Origin: Heliocidaris erythrogramma
Lineage: Eukaryota; Echinodermata; Echinoidea; Camarodonta; Echinometridae
DNA: 64,000 bases
Assembly (NCBI GenBank): GCA_025617745.1
Contig: CM046866.1
Coordinates: forward strand, 13,895,725-13,959,724
Direction of reading: 5' to 3'
A model generated the notes under the pieces. The model was not told the DNA's origin and did not search any database. It was given only the letters and a program-made list of their open reading frames with translations. How positions within the stretch are numbered: position 1 is the stretch's first letter; every line of letters begins with the position of its first letter. Of the stretch, positions 22,767 to 35,981 are shown piece by piece. A program made the position numbers and the translations under genes.

Positions 22767-23900
22767 GGCAAAATTGACTGTTTCTATAGAACAGTCCCAT
22801 GGTGTTAGATGTATGTAGCTAAATGATTCTGGTGTTTGCATTTCATTTTAGCAATTTCTGCATATTTTGTATTATTACAGTGTATTTGTACACACCAATT
22901 TCACTTGTTTAGTGATCTTGAATTGAACGCATAACTTTTTCATTCATATTCCTTGTTTTTGGCTCAATATGAAAAAAAAAAACAAAACAAACAAACAAAA
23001 AAAAACAACAACAACACAGGAATAACAACAATCGAACATGAGTTTGATAATTGTGGAACAAAGTGAAAATGGTGTTTGTCATAGTTTTTACAGTTTTCTG
23101 GATTTATACTTATGCCCACATGTACAGTGTACAATCCTTTTGTTGAGGTCTACAATGTTCCATTGTATGTTTACAAGTTGGTATACTGTCTTTCAAAATG
23201 TTAATGCATTTCCGCATCTCCCTGCCAGGTTGATTTTATTGAAAAGGGAGAGAGGAAAGATGAAAAGAAAAGATAGATATCTTATCTACCAAAGCAGAAA
23301 ATGTAACAAAATGATGTAAAGTGTACACATGAAAGTACAATGAAGGCAGAAACATGATGTGATATTATGTTATGAACAGAGTGCTCTAAATCAAAATCAT
23401 TGATTGCTTGCCACAAAATAGTTTAGTTTGATAATTAATGATCTTTATGGGCAAGTACTCATTTGCAGACTTTTAAAGTTAATTGCTGATTAGGTGTTAA
23501 ATGGCACACACATGCACTTTGTTTCTGTTAGATGGAAATAACCTTCATAAGGTTTTTCGTGTTATGATAGTTTATTAATCTTTTGTTATGTTCAAGCGAG
23601 GTTATAAATGGTACAGAGTTTGCTATGTCAAGTTCGAGAAAATAATTCATTATTGCTGTGTTTGCATGCATTTGGTTCAGAAGAAAATAAACATCTCGTT
23701 CATAACCCAACAGGAGTATTAATGGATACAACTCGTTGGAAACAAGATAAACAAAATACTCAGAGATATCTTAGTTGTTAGATAACATGATATTTTAATA
23801 TTCAAATAGATCAGTTGCATACTCCTCTATGCTGACATTGAATTTGCTTACTGGTTAATGTATATGCACATTCTCTTAAAGTGTTGGAAATATTAATATC
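22767..23900 (+). other. Gypsy 3' non-coding region
   Basis: AT-rich, A-rich runs near 22972-23010, only short spurious ORFs, no envelope-like protein. Belongs to the element. Confidence 0.8.
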
Positions 23901-23914
23901 AAAGAAGGGAGGGA
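23901..23914 (+). other. Polypurine tract
   Basis: aaagaagggaggga directly before the 3' LTR; the plus-strand primer site expected there. Confidence 0.85.
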
Positions 23915-24129
23915 TGTAGTAACGTGATATTCTAATACAGCTTACACATAATTTGTCACAGCTGATTGAAGTTAAAAGTGAAATGTCGCCCTCAATTGGG
24001 GAATAAAGGGATCTTGGTTACAAGCGTATGAACAATGCAAGATAGTCTGAATTTGCAATTTATTCAGGTAATTGTCTGCTTATCAAGCTGATGGAATGCT
24101 GCAGCTATCGTCGATAGGCAGATATGACA
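23915..24129 (+). repeat. 3' LTR
   Basis: 215 bp, differing from the 5' LTR only at 23995. Confidence 0.95.
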
Positions 24130-24134
24130 GAACC
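24130..24134. repeat. 5-bp target duplication, right (gaacc)
   Basis: Second copy of the duplication seen at 18249-18253. Confidence 0.85.
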
Positions 24135-24374
24135 CCCTCCTTTAATGACTGGAGATAAAGAAAGAGGGAATGTTCATTTTTGCCCCTATATGCCCAATTA
24201 AAGTTTCCCGCCATGTTAGCTTCATCCCTATGAGAACCCAGGACTAATGTACTGGTCCAACCGCGTAGGTAGGTTAATTTTAGGAGGGGGCGGTTGTGAG
24301 CGTGCGAATTTGCTGATGAGCACCCGAAACGCGCTCCCCAGGCCCGGGTGGGTGCAGCAAAGCGCGAAATCTCT

Positions 24375-24770
24375 GACGTTTGAGCAAATATGAGAGAAAG
24401 ATAACAGCTCCTATCACCTTATACGGGCGGAAAGTTAGTTCGACACCCTGACTGCTTTTCTAGTATTTGGACGCAATACTGCACTGTATGTAACAGGTGT
24501 GGGCGCAGGGAGGGAGGGAGGAGTTTCCCCCTTCCCGCGCGAAGCGCAAAAGCTTTGACATTTTAGCAAATCCGAGAGAAAGATAACGGCTCGTAGCACC
24601 TTTTTTTAGACGGTAAGTTAGTCCGACGCCCAAATAACTGCTTTTCAATCATTTCAACGCACTACTGCACTGTATGTAACAGGGGTGGGTGCAGGGAGGG
24701 GGAGTTTCCCCCTTCTCTTTGACGTTTTAGCAAATTTTGAGAGAAAGATAAGGGCTCGTAGCACCTTTTC
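24375..24770. repeat. Degenerate tandem repeat, unit 165-182 bp
   Basis: The block tagcaaat...gagagaaagataa recurs near 24375, 24557 and 24721. Between copies the segment gcactgtatgtaacaggngtggg is shared. Two and a half copies. Confidence 0.75.
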
Positions 24771-26109
24771 ACTATAGCTATGATTTTTATGGGGGAGGGA
24801 GGGGGTGACCGCCCCAACGCCCCCCGGCTCACGCGTCTGATCTGGTCCCATGATAATTTTGATGTCTTCACGGTTACCTACTTTATTGCAGCCCGCATAC
24901 TGTCCAAAAAATATTTCATCTCTCAAGAAGTATATAGCCGGGAGACAAAAATTTGCAAACTGCAATACATAATACCGGACGGTCTGAATTATATAAACCC
25001 TATTTCATTTCGGAAAAACGAACCTTCGAAAATAAGAGGAATGCCTTTGGGCGGAGCAGGGATGCTAATCTGTTTTTTTGTAATATGCAGCAATATGAAA
25101 TCCAGTGATGGGCTGGGCAACGGGGCGGCTCCCTGAGAAATTTCACCAACCGCGAAGAAGGAAAAAAAATGACCGACCCATCAGTTTGGTGATTGAATTA
25201 TTTCAAGGTTAACAATTTTATCAACATACTTTAACCCTGCATAATATGAGCATTTTCTCCCTTTTCTCTGTCAAATGCGAAATGTTAAAATGACAATGTT
25301 TACCTATGAAGCCAAACTCAGTAATGAAGAGAAGGGAAATAGGGGCAAACGCCTTCAAGCATTAAAACATAATTCATTATGAAATGAAATTAAAATTGAG
25401 TATGGTATAGGCATAAGAAAAGTTAGTAAGAGTGGAGGCTTGCGTTACATCTGATAACACACTGCCAATCCGTAAGGAAATGCTTAAATTCATGCTGTTC
25501 CTATATTGACACTACAACATTGTGCAAATAATTTCAAATTGGTAATGAAACTCATAACTATTAGGTAAAAACAGATGGCAAAGGAAAAATCGATCACCAC
25601 CGTCAGGGTCCCCTCCCCCGCTTGAATAAAATTAGGGTCCGGACCTTGATTTGCTTGTTGAAATACCGTATATACATGCACTGGCTTTGTTTTTCCATCC
25701 ATATCTGCCCATTCTGATGCTAAAGTCTTCGGGATACGCCATTACACCAAGTGTGAGAATTGGTGGGGTCGCTCCTAGCTTCTGAGAGGAAATCGATTGA
25801 GATATAGGCCCTTACCTAATGTGTCTAAATTAATGTTAAAGTTTCAAAAAGGGAATCATGCTTTTTTCACAAAAAAATTAAATCAAAGAACGGCTGTGAA
25901 ACTGCGATAATTGTGATTAGTGACCTGGGGTGAGTTAAGCCAAGGATTACCACAGAACGTGTTAACTCTTTTTTTAGCACTGTAGGTATATGACTTTCAT
26001 TAATTAAAGTATATGACAGAAATCAAAATTTTGGAAAAATACAATGTTAGTACGGTATATACTATTGCTAAGGGAGACGCGCCCGGAGGGGTATGCTCCT
26101 TTCTCTCTG

Positions 26110-26310
26110 TTAAGTGCCTTTTTAAATACTAAATGTGCCCTTTTCCCTTTCTAATAAGTGCTCATTTTCCCCTTCTGATAATTGCCCCTTCTTTAATTCT
26201 GATAAGTGTCCCCTCTTCAGTTCTGATAAGTGCCCCATCTTTACTTCTAATAAGTGCCTCCTCTTCACTTCTGATAAGTGCTCCTTTTCAAATCTGATAA
26301 TTTCTTATGA
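26110..26310. repeat. Minisatellite, about 24-25 bp unit
   Basis: About seven copies of ttctgataagtgcccc(a/t)tctt. One frame gives repeats of SDKCPxFxS type, which reflect the DNA repeat. Confidence 0.85.
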
Positions 26311-26927
26311 TCCAAACATTACTTTACCCAAATTTATGCCTAAGAATTATTGAAAATTATATTTGAGTTTCTTTTTCGTCCATTATTGTTTGGTTTTTCA
26401 TTGTTTACTATTGTTTAATGTTGAAATAAGGTAATATCTTTATTAAAAAATGCAATTTTTCTCTGAAAATTTCTATGGTAGCATATTATTATAATCATAT
26501 ATTTAGAATGCTTGATTTATGCTCAAAATTTTGATGTACATTGACCACCATATGCCTTTCCTGTGGTCAAGCAATTGGTTAATGAAAATATCTATCTGTC
26601 ACATATACGTGACATCAAGTACCGTACTGAAGGAGTTAATTGGACTGTATACCAATGTCACAAAATGGTCCTTTTTCGCTTTATGTTTACCCCTTGTAGG
26701 TGCCCCCTTTCCCCCAACAGTGCCTTTTTTGCTGGTGCCCCCCCCCCCCTTTGAAAGACGCTCCGCCGCCCCTGCCTAATTAGTACATGTATTTGCATCT
26801 ATAGCAAAAGGGGAAAATAAGGAACCGATACATGCACAAACTGTAGTTGTCACTCTTAGCTATTGAACTATTTCCTAAATCCGTATACACATTACGTAAT
26901 TGAGTTTTTTTGTGTTATGCATGAGGC

Positions 26928-26937
26928 CCCATTCGAA
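26928..26937. repeat. 10-bp target duplication of the large transposon, left
   Basis: cccattcgaa, identical to 52496-52505. MULE transposons usually make 8-11 bp duplications. Confidence 0.8.
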
Positions 26938-26993
26938 TTGAGCTACCTTTGGCGACCACTCCAGCGACCACTCGGGGGCACCGAAGCGTGACG
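26938..26993 (+). repeat. Left terminal inverted repeat
   Basis: Begins ttgagctacctttggcgacc and carries two GCGACCA motifs 14 bp apart, then ccgaagcgt. Matches the reverse complement of 52436-52495 with small gaps. Confidence 0.8.
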
Positions 26994-27159
26994 CGGCCGA
27001 GAACAATGGAAAATCGCTCTACGGTGTCCTCAAAAGAGACAAAACCAAACGGAAAAAGTATTGACACTGTAAATCCGTTTCGTTACCGGTCGGAAACTTC
27101 AATTCAGGCAGTAGGCTTAATGAGGCGACGCAGCATTGTACTCCGGGATTAATGAGCGT

Positions 27160-30100
27160 GTGAAATATTCAGCTTTATGATGGTATATGCCACATACCGG
27201 GGCAAGATGTCTGGATCTTACTATTTTAAATTAGTCCTTTAGACACCACATAAATAACCCGGCTTCCAAAGAAGAGTCAGTCGGCATAATGATTGCAAAA
27301 TACAGTGGTTAAATAAAAGCTCTCTCAAATTTCCATCGACATTTTTTATTCTTAGTTAATTTACTAAATGAATGCTGAAGATATCAGCTTTCGGGTAGTA
27401 AATGCCACATACCGGGGCAAGATTTTATGGGTCTTACTGTTCAAACTTCAACACGGCACATATACTCGACATATTACACTCCGCATTAGAGCGCTCGTAT
27501 TGTATTATGGAGCTTCGTAACTCAATAATGAAGTGCTGAAGAAAAAGTGTTATAAATGTTCGCAAGACATTTCATATTCTTAGCTGATTACACCATGAAA
27601 TAGAGGAGATATTCAACTTTATCATGGCATAACTCACTATGCTTAGCAAGTTGTCTGGATCTTACTGTTTAAACTTCAACACGGCACATATTCTCGATAT
27701 TATTACGCTTCGCATGAACAATAGCGCCAGTGCAATATTCTATGGAGCTTCGTAACTCAATAATGAAGTTCTGAAGAAAAGGTGTTATAAATGTTCGCAA
27801 GACATTTCATATTCTTAACTGATCACACCATGAAATAGAGGAGATATTCAGCTTTATTATGGTATAGGTCGCTATGCTTAGCAAGTTGTCTGGATCTTAC
27901 TGTTTAAACTTTAACACGGCACATATTCCCGAAATATTACACTGCGTATGAACAATAGCGCCAGTGCGGTATTACGGGGCTTCACCTTACTCAATAATGA
28001 AGTTCGGCAGAAATAGTGTTGTAAATGTTCGCAAGACATTTCATATTCTTAGCTGATTACACCATGAAATAGAGGAGATATTCAGCTTTATTATGGTATA
28101 GGTCGCTATGCTTAGCAAGTTGTCTGGATCTTACTGTTTAAACTTCAACACGGCACATATTCTCGATATTATTACGCTTCGCATGAACAATAGCGCCAGT
28201 GCAATATTCTATGCAGCTTCACGTAATTCAATAATGAAGTTCTGCAGAAAAAGTGTTATAAATGTTCGCAAGACATTTCATATTCTTAGCTGATTACACC
28301 ATGAAATAGAAGAGATATTCAGCTTTATCATGGTATAGGTCACTATGCTTAGCAAGTTGTCTGGATCTTACTGTTTAAACCTAAACACGGCACATATTCC
28401 CGAAATATTACACTCCGCATTAAAGCGCTCGTACTGTATTACGGGACTTCACCTTACTCAATAATGAAGTTCGGCAGAAATAGTGTTGTAAATGTTCGCA
28501 AGACATTTCATATTCTTAGCTGATTACACCATGAAATAGAGGAGATATTCAGCTTTATCATGGTATAACTCACTATGCTTAGCAAGTTGTCAGGATCTTA
28601 CTGTTTAAACTTCAACACGGCACATATTCTTGAAATAATATACACTCCGCATTAAAGCGCTCGTATTGTATTATGGAGCTTCGTAACTCAATAATGAAGT
28701 TCTGCAGAAAAAAGTGTTATATATGTTCGCAAGACATTTCATATTCTTAGCTGTTTACACCATGAAATAGAGGAGATATTCAGCTTTATTATGGTATAGG
28801 TCGCTATGCTTAGCAAGTTGTCAGGATCTTACTGTTTAAACTTCAACACGGCACATATTCTCGAAATAATATACACTCCGCATTAGAGCGCTCGTATTGT
28901 ATTATGGAGCTTCGTAACTCAATAATGAAGTTCTGCAGAAAAAAGTGTTATATATGTTCGCAAGACATTTCATATTCTTAGCTGATTACACCATGAAATA
29001 GAGGAGATATTCAGCTTTATCATGGTATAACTCACTATGCTTAGCAAGTTGTCAGGATCTTACTGTCTAAACTTTAACACGGCACATATTCCCGAAATAT
29101 TACACTTCGTATGAACAATAGCGCCAGTGCGGTATTATGGAGCTTCGTAACTCAATAATGAAGTTCTGCAGAAAAAAGTGTTATATATGTTCGCAAGACA
29201 TTTCATATTCTTAGCTGTTTACACCATGAAATTGAAGAGATATTCAGCTTTATTATGGTATAGGTCACTATGCTTAGCAAGTTGTCTGGATCTTACTGTT
29301 TAAACTTTAACACGGCACATATTCCCGAAATATTACACTTCGTATGAACAATAGCGCCAGTGCGGTATTACGGGACTTCACCTTACTCAATAATAAAGTT
29401 CGGAAGAAATAGTGTTATAAATGTTCGCAAGACATTTCATATTCTTAGCTGATTACACCATGAAATAGAGGAGATATTCAGCTTTATCATGGTATAGGTC
29501 ACTATGCTTAGCAAGTTGTCTGGATCTTACTGTTTAAACCTCAACACGGCACATATTCTCGAAATATTACACTCCGCATTAGAGCGCTCGTACTGTATTA
29601 TGGAGCTTCGTAACTCAATAATGAAGTTCTGCAGAAAAAAGTGTTATATATGTTCGCAAGACATTTCATATTCTTAGCTGTTTACACCATGAAATAGAAG
29701 AGATATTCAGCTTTATTATGGCATAGGTCACTATGCTTAGCAAGTTGTCTGGATCTTACTGTTTCAACTTCAACACGGCACAAATTCTTGAAATATTACA
29801 CTCCGCATTAAAGCGCTCGTACTGTATTACGGGACTTCACCTTACTCAATAATGAAGTTCTGCAGAAAAAAGTGTTATAAATGTTCGCAAGACATTTCAT
29901 ATTCTTAGCTGATTACACCATGAAATAGAAGAGATATTCAGCTTTATCATGGTATAGGCCACTATGCTTAGCAAGTTGTCTGGATCTTACTGTTTAAACT
30001 TTAACACGGCACATATTCCCGAAATATTACACTTCGTATGAACAATAGCGCCAGTGCGGTATTATGGAGCTTCGTAACTCAATAATGAAGTTCTGCAGAA

Positions 30101-33100
30101 AAAAGTGTTATATATGTTCGCAAGACATTTCATATTCTTAGCTGTTTACACCATGAAATAGAGGAGATATTCAGCTTTATTATGGTATAGGTCGCTATGC
30201 TTAGCAAGTTGTCAGGATCTTACTGTTTAAACTTCAACACGGCACATATTCTCGAAATAATATACACTCCGCATTAGAGCGCTCGTATTGTATTATGGAG
30301 CTTCGTAACTCAATAATGAAGTTCTGAAGAAAAAGTGTGTAAATGTTCGCAAGACATTTCATATTCTTAGCTGATTACACCATGAAATAGAAGAGATATT
30401 CAGCTTTATCATGGTATAGGCCACTATGCTTAGCAAGTTGTCTGGATCTTACTGTTTAAACTTTAACACGGCACATATTCCCGAAATATTACACTTCGTA
30501 TGAACAATAGCGCCAGTGCGGTATTATGGAGCTTCGTAACTCAATAATGAAGTTCTGCAGAAAAAAGTGTTATATATGTTCGCAAGACATTTCATATTCT
30601 TAGCTGTTTACACCATGAAATTGAAGAGATATTCAGCTTTATTATGGTATAGGTCACTATGCTTAGCAAGTTGTCTGGATCTTACTGTTTAAACTTTAAC
30701 ACGGCACATATTCCCGAAATATTACACTTCGTATGAACAATAGCGCCAGTGCGGTATTACGGGACTTCACCTTACTCAATAATAAAGTTCGGAAGAAATA
30801 GTGTTATAAATGTTCGCAAGACATTTCATATTCTTAGCTGATTACACCATGAAATAGAGGAGATATTCAGCTTTATCATGGTATAGGTCACTATGCTTAG
30901 CAAGTTGTCTGGATCTTACTGTTTAAACCTCAACACGGCACATATTCTCGAAATATTACACTCCGCATTAGAGCGCTCGTACTGTATTATGGAGCTTCGT
31001 AACTCAATAATGAAGTTCTGCAGAAAAAAGTGTTATATATGTTCGCAAGACATTTCATATTCTTAGCTGTTTACACCATGAAATAGAAGAGATATTCAGC
31101 TTTATTATGGCATAGGTCACTATGCTTAGCAAGTTGTCTGGATCTTACTGTTTCAACTTCAACACGGCACAAATTCTTGAAATATTACACTCCGCATTAA
31201 AGCGCTCGTACTGTATTACGGGACTTCACCTTACTCAATAATGAAGTTCTGCAGAAAAAAGTGTTATATATGTTCGCAAGACATTTCATATTCTTAGCTG
31301 TTTACACCATGAAATAGAGGAGATATTCAGCTTTATTATGGTATAGGTCGCTATGCTTAGCAAGTTGTCAGGATCTTACTGTTTAAACTTCAACACGGCA
31401 CATATTCTCGAAATAATATACACTCCGCATTAGAGCGCTCGTATTGTATTATGGAGCTTCGTAACTCAATAATGAAGTTCTGCAGAAAAAAGTGTTACAT
31501 ATGTTCGCAAGACATTTCATATTCTTAGCTGTTTACACCATGAAATAGAAGAGATATTCAGCTTTATTATGGTATAGGTCACTATGCTTAGCAAGTTGTC
31601 TGGATCTTACTGTTTAAACTTTAACACGGCACATATTCCCGAAATATTACACTTCGTATGAACAATAGCGCCAGTGCGGTATTATGGAGCTTCGTAACTC
31701 AATAATGAAGTTCTGCAGAAAAAAAGTGTTATATATGTTCGCAAGACATTTCATATTCTTAGCTGTTTACACCATGAAATAGAGGAGATATTCAGCTTTA
31801 TTATGGTATAGGTCGCTATGCTTAGCAAGTTGTCTGGATCTTACTGTTTAAAACGGCACATATTCTCGAAATGTTACACTTCGTATGAACATTAGCGCCA
31901 ATGCGGATTTCACGTAACTCAATAATGAAGTTCTGCAGAAAAAGTGTTATAAATGTTCGCAAGACATTTCATATTCTTAGCTGTTTATATCATGAAAAAA
32001 AGGAGATATTCAGCTTTATTATGGTACAGTTCACTATGCTTAACAAGTTGTCTGGATCTTACTGTTTAAACTTCAACACGGCATATATCCTCGATATTAT
32101 TACGCTTCGCATGAACAATAGCGCCAGTGCAATATTCTATGCAGCTTCACGTAATTCAATAATGAAGTTCTGCAGAAAAAGTGTTATAAATGTTCGCAAG
32201 ACATTTCATATTCTTAGCTGATTACACCATGAAATAGAAGAGATATTCAGCTTTATCATGGTATAGGTCACTATGCTTAGCAAGTTGTCTGGATCTTACT
32301 GTTTAAACCTAAACACGGCACATATTCCCGAAATATTACACTCCGCATTAAAGCGCTCGTACTGTATTACGGGACTTCACCTTACTCAATAATGAAGTTC
32401 GGCAGAAATAGTGTTGTAAATGTTCGCAAGACATTTCATATTCTTAGCTGATTACACCATGAAATAGAGGAGATATTCAGCTTTATCATGGTATAACTCA
32501 CTATGCTTAGCAAGTTGTCAGGATCTTACTGTTTAAACTTCAACACGGCACATATTCTTGAAATAATATACACTCCGCATTAAAGCGCTCGTATTGTATT
32601 ATGGAGCTTCGTAACTCAATAATGAAGTTCTGCAGAAAAAAGTGTTATATATGTTCGCAAGACATTTCATATTCTTAGCTGTTTACACCATGAAATAGAG
32701 GAGATATTCAGCTTTATTATGGTATAGGTCGCTATGCTTAGCAAGTTGTCAGGATCTTACTGTTTAAACTTCAACACGGCACATATTCTCGAAATAATAT
32801 ACACTCCGCATTAGAGCGCTCGTATTGTATTATGGAGCTTCGTAACTCAATAATGAAGTTCTGCAGAAAAAAGTGTTATATATGTTCGCAAGACATTTCA
32901 TATTCTTAGCTGATTACACCATGAAATAGAGGAGATATTCAGCTTTATCATGGTATAACTCACTATGCTTAGCAAGTTGTCAGGATCTTACTGTCTAAAC
33001 TTTAACACGGCACATATTCCCGAAATATTACACTTCGTATGAACAATAGCGCCAGTGCGGTATTATGGAGCTTCGTAACTCAATAATGAAGTTCTGCAGA

Positions 33101-34951
33101 AAAAAGTGTTATATATGTTCGCAAGACATTTCATATTCTTAGCTGTTTACACCATGAAATTGAAGAGATATTCAGCTTTATTATGGTATAGGTCACTATG
33201 CTTAGCAAGTTGTCTGGATCTTACTGTTTAAACTTTAACACGGCACATATTCCCGAAATATTACACTTCGTATGAACAATAGCGCCAGTGCGGTATTACG
33301 GGACTTCACCTTACTCAATAATAAAGTTCGGAAGAAATAGTGTTATAAATGTTCGCAAGACATTTCATATTCTTAGCTGATTACACCATGAAATAGAGGA
33401 GATATTCAGCTTTATCATGGTATAGGTCACTATGCTTAGCAAGTTGTCTGGATCTTACTGTTTAAACCTCAACACGGCACATATTCTCGAAATATTACAC
33501 TCCGCATTAGAGCGCTCGTACTGTATTATGGAGCTTCGTAACTCAATAATGAAGTTCTGCAGAAAAAAGTGTTATATATGTTCGCAAGACATTTCATATT
33601 CTTAGCTGTTTACACCATGAAATAGAAGAGATATTCAGCTTTATTATGGCATAGGTCACTATGCTTAGCAAGTTGTCTGGATCTTACTGTTTCAACTTCA
33701 ACACGGCACAAATTCTTGAAATATTACACTCCGCATTAAAGCGCTCGTACTGTATTACGGGACTTCGCCTTACTCAATAATGAAGTTCTGCAGAAAAAAG
33801 TGTTATAAATGTTCGCAAGACATTTCATATTCTTAGCTGATTACACCATGAAATAGAAGAGATATTCAGCTTTATCATGGTATAGGCCACTATGCTTAGC
33901 AAGTTGTCTGGATCTTACTGTTTAAACTTTAACACGGCACATATTCCCGAAATATTACACTTCGTATGAACAATAGCGCCAGTGCGGTATTATGGAGCTT
34001 CGTAACTCAATAATGAAGTTCTGCAGAAAAAAGTGTTATATATGTTCGCAAGACATTTCATATTCTTAGCTGTTTACACCATGAAATTGAAGAGATATTC
34101 AGCTTTATTATGGTATAGGTCACTATGCTTAGCAAGTTGTCTGGATCTTACTGTTTAAACTTTAACACGGCACATATTCCCGAAATATTACACTTCGTAT
34201 GAACAATAGCGCCAGTGCGGTATTACGGGACTTCACCTTACTCAATAATAAAGTTCGGAAGAAATAGTGTTATAAATGTTCGCAAGACATTTCATATTCT
34301 TAGCTGATTACACCATGAAATAGAGGAGATATTCAGCTTTATCATGGTATAGGTCACTATGCTTAGCAAGTTGTCTGGATCTTACTGTTTAAACCTCAAC
34401 ACGGCACATATTCTCGAAATATTACACTCCGCATTAGAGCGCTCGTACTGTATTATGGAGCTTCGTAACTCAATAATGAAGTTCTGCAGAAAAAAGTGTT
34501 ATATATGTTCGCAAGACATTTCATATTCTTAGCTGTTTACACCATGAAATAGAAGAGATATTCAGCTTTATTATGGTATAGGTCACTATGCTTAGCAAGT
34601 TGTCTGGATCTTACTGTTTCAACTTCAACACGGCACAAATTCTTGAAATATTACACTCCGCATTAAAGCGCTCGTACTGTATTACGGGACTTCACCTTAC
34701 TCAATAATGAAGTTCTGCAGAAAAAAGTGTTATAAATGTTCGCAAGACATTTCATATTCTTAGCTGATTACACCATGAAATAGAAGAGATATTCAGCTTT
34801 ATCATGGTATAGGCCACTATGCTTAGCAAGTTGTCTGGATCTTACTGTTTAAACTTTAACACGGCACATATTCCCGAAATATTACACTTCGTATGAACAA
34901 TAGCGCCAGTGCGGTATTATGGAGCTTCGTAACTCAATAATGAAGTTCTGC
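27160..34951 (+). repeat. Satellite array, left arm part 1 (about 32 monomers)
   Basis: Monomer anchor cgcaagac occurs 32 times from 27561 to 34741. The spacing is mostly 229-234 bp, with extremes 218 and 237. Conserved parts include ttagcaagttgtctggatct and acaatagcgccagtgc. The first one or two units near the outer end are divergent. Nested higher-order repeats are visible (see findings). Short frames such as the one at 28108-28293 occur only in the 237-bp variants and are not treated as genes. Confidence 0.95.
34936..34951. repeat. LINE target duplication, left (16 bp)
   Basis: aataatgaagttctgc, part of a satellite monomer, repeated at 41928-41943. Confidence 0.88.
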
Positions 34952-35078
34952 GATTTATAGGGAAGAACTCCGTGGTGACAGTATGCAGTCGGATTGATCT
35001 CGGATTTTGCCCGAAAATCCAACATTTGGAGGAAGATTCAAGTATTGTGTCAGGAAAGGTTTTTAAGTTTGGAATATA

Positions 35079-35981
35079 ATGGATCAGAAGAGGCAAGCTA
35101 AAGGAGAAGAATCTGGAGGAGAGACCCCCAAAAAGCCGTTAAAAAAGAAGCCTAAGCGGGGCAACGTGGACGATACCGACATGTCCAGTATGAGCGGTGT
35201 TACTACCGGGGCGGGAGCCGCCGAGAATAGTGTTAGGCGTTCGCTCGAGCTAGAGGGGGATGCTCCGCTTCAGAACATGCCAGATCAAGCCCCAGGTTGG
35301 TTCATTTCCTTTTTCAAAGGGTTTGAAAACCGCATAGAGTACATCATTGATACAGTGCTGAGCAAGAGGCTGAGTGATTTAACAACAAAGCTGAATGATC
35401 AGGAGGAGAAAGTGATTGGTCTAGAGATGGAGGTTGATGGGATGAAAAAGGCTGTAGCTAGCTTGAAAGAGGAAAATACCTCTTTAAAAATCCTTGTGGA
35501 TGATCTAGAAAATCGCTCCCGAAGGTGTAATCTTGTGTTCCACGGGATACCTGAAGTGGGGGTCGCTGAGGACTGTAAGAAGACCATCGACACTGTCCTA
35601 CAACAGTTTGTTGGCCTAGCTCAAGCAGATTACTCCATTGAGAGGGTACATCGCACTCCTACATCAATGCAACAAAGATCTCAACAAGACCAACAGAGTG
35701 GATCAAGGCCGGCAAAACCTCGCATGATTCACATTTGTTTTTCGTCATTTCCACAGAAGGAGAAGGTGAGGGCTGAGTGCTTGAAAAAGTTCAAAGCAGA
35801 AGAATATCTTGGCAACAAGCTCTATGTAGCAGAGGACTTCAGCAAAAGGGTCCGGCAATTACGAAAGAACAGAATGGAGCAATTCAAGCACCTGCGTTCA
35901 GAGGGAAAGAGACCTTTTTTCATCTATCCCGCCAAACTTGCCTATAAGGACATGAGTTCAGGAAAAGTCCATTTTGTATAA
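35079..35981 (+). CDS. LINE ORF1, L1 ORF1p-like RNA-binding protein
   Basis: 300 aa. In L1 elements this protein trimerises through a coiled coil, binds the element RNA and acts as a nucleic-acid chaperone. Visible: a basic N-terminus (PKKPLKKKPKRG), a coiled coil at about residues 100-150, an RRM-type core beginning RSRRCNLVFHGIPE, and the C-terminal domain (PFFIYPAKLAYKD). It starts at the first ATG, 127 bp from the element's 5' end. Open along its whole length. Confidence 0.9.
   Translation: MDQKRQAKGEESGGETPKKPLKKKPKRGNVDDTDMSSMSGVTTGAGAAENSVRRSLELEGDAPLQNMPDQAPGWFISFFKGFENRIEYIIDTVLSKRLSDLTTKLNDQEEKVIGLEMEVDGMKKAVASLKEENTSLKILVDDLENRSRRCNLVFHGIPEVGVAEDCKKTIDTVLQQFVGLAQADYSIERVHRTPTSMQQRSQQDQQSGSRPAKPRMIHICFSSFPQKEKVRAECLKKFKAEEYLGNKLYVAEDFSKRVRQLRKNRMEQFKHLRSEGKRPFFIYPAKLAYKDMSSGKVHFV

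Larger units (their letters stand above)
18254..24129 (+). mobile_element. Ty3/gypsy LTR retrotransposon, 5876 bp
   Basis: Two 215-bp LTRs (18254-18468, 23915-24129) begin TGTAGTAACG and end ATATGACA. They differ at one base (g at 18334, a at 23995). The 5-bp duplication gaacc flanks the element (18249-18253 and 24130-24134). A primer-binding site follows the left LTR and a purine tract precedes the right one. One long gag-pol ORF occupies the centre, with integrase last, which is the Ty3/gypsy order; no env-like ORF is visible. The near-identical LTRs imply recent insertion. A frame break near the end of pol probably makes this copy defective. Confidence 0.96.
24135..26927. other. Intergenic spacer between two transposons
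   Basis: No gene recognised. Holds the two tandem repeats listed separately and short spurious ORFs. Before the large insertion this DNA lay directly upstream of LYRM4. Confidence 0.6.

Noticed and set aside
26135..26353. Cys-rich small protein with SDKCP repeats
   Set aside because: The pattern follows exactly from the 24-bp minisatellite; no signal peptide or conserved surroundings.
27160..34951. CRISPR-like array of regular repeats
   Set aside because: The repeats are contiguous 231-bp monomers without unique spacers, in an animal genome: this is satellite DNA.
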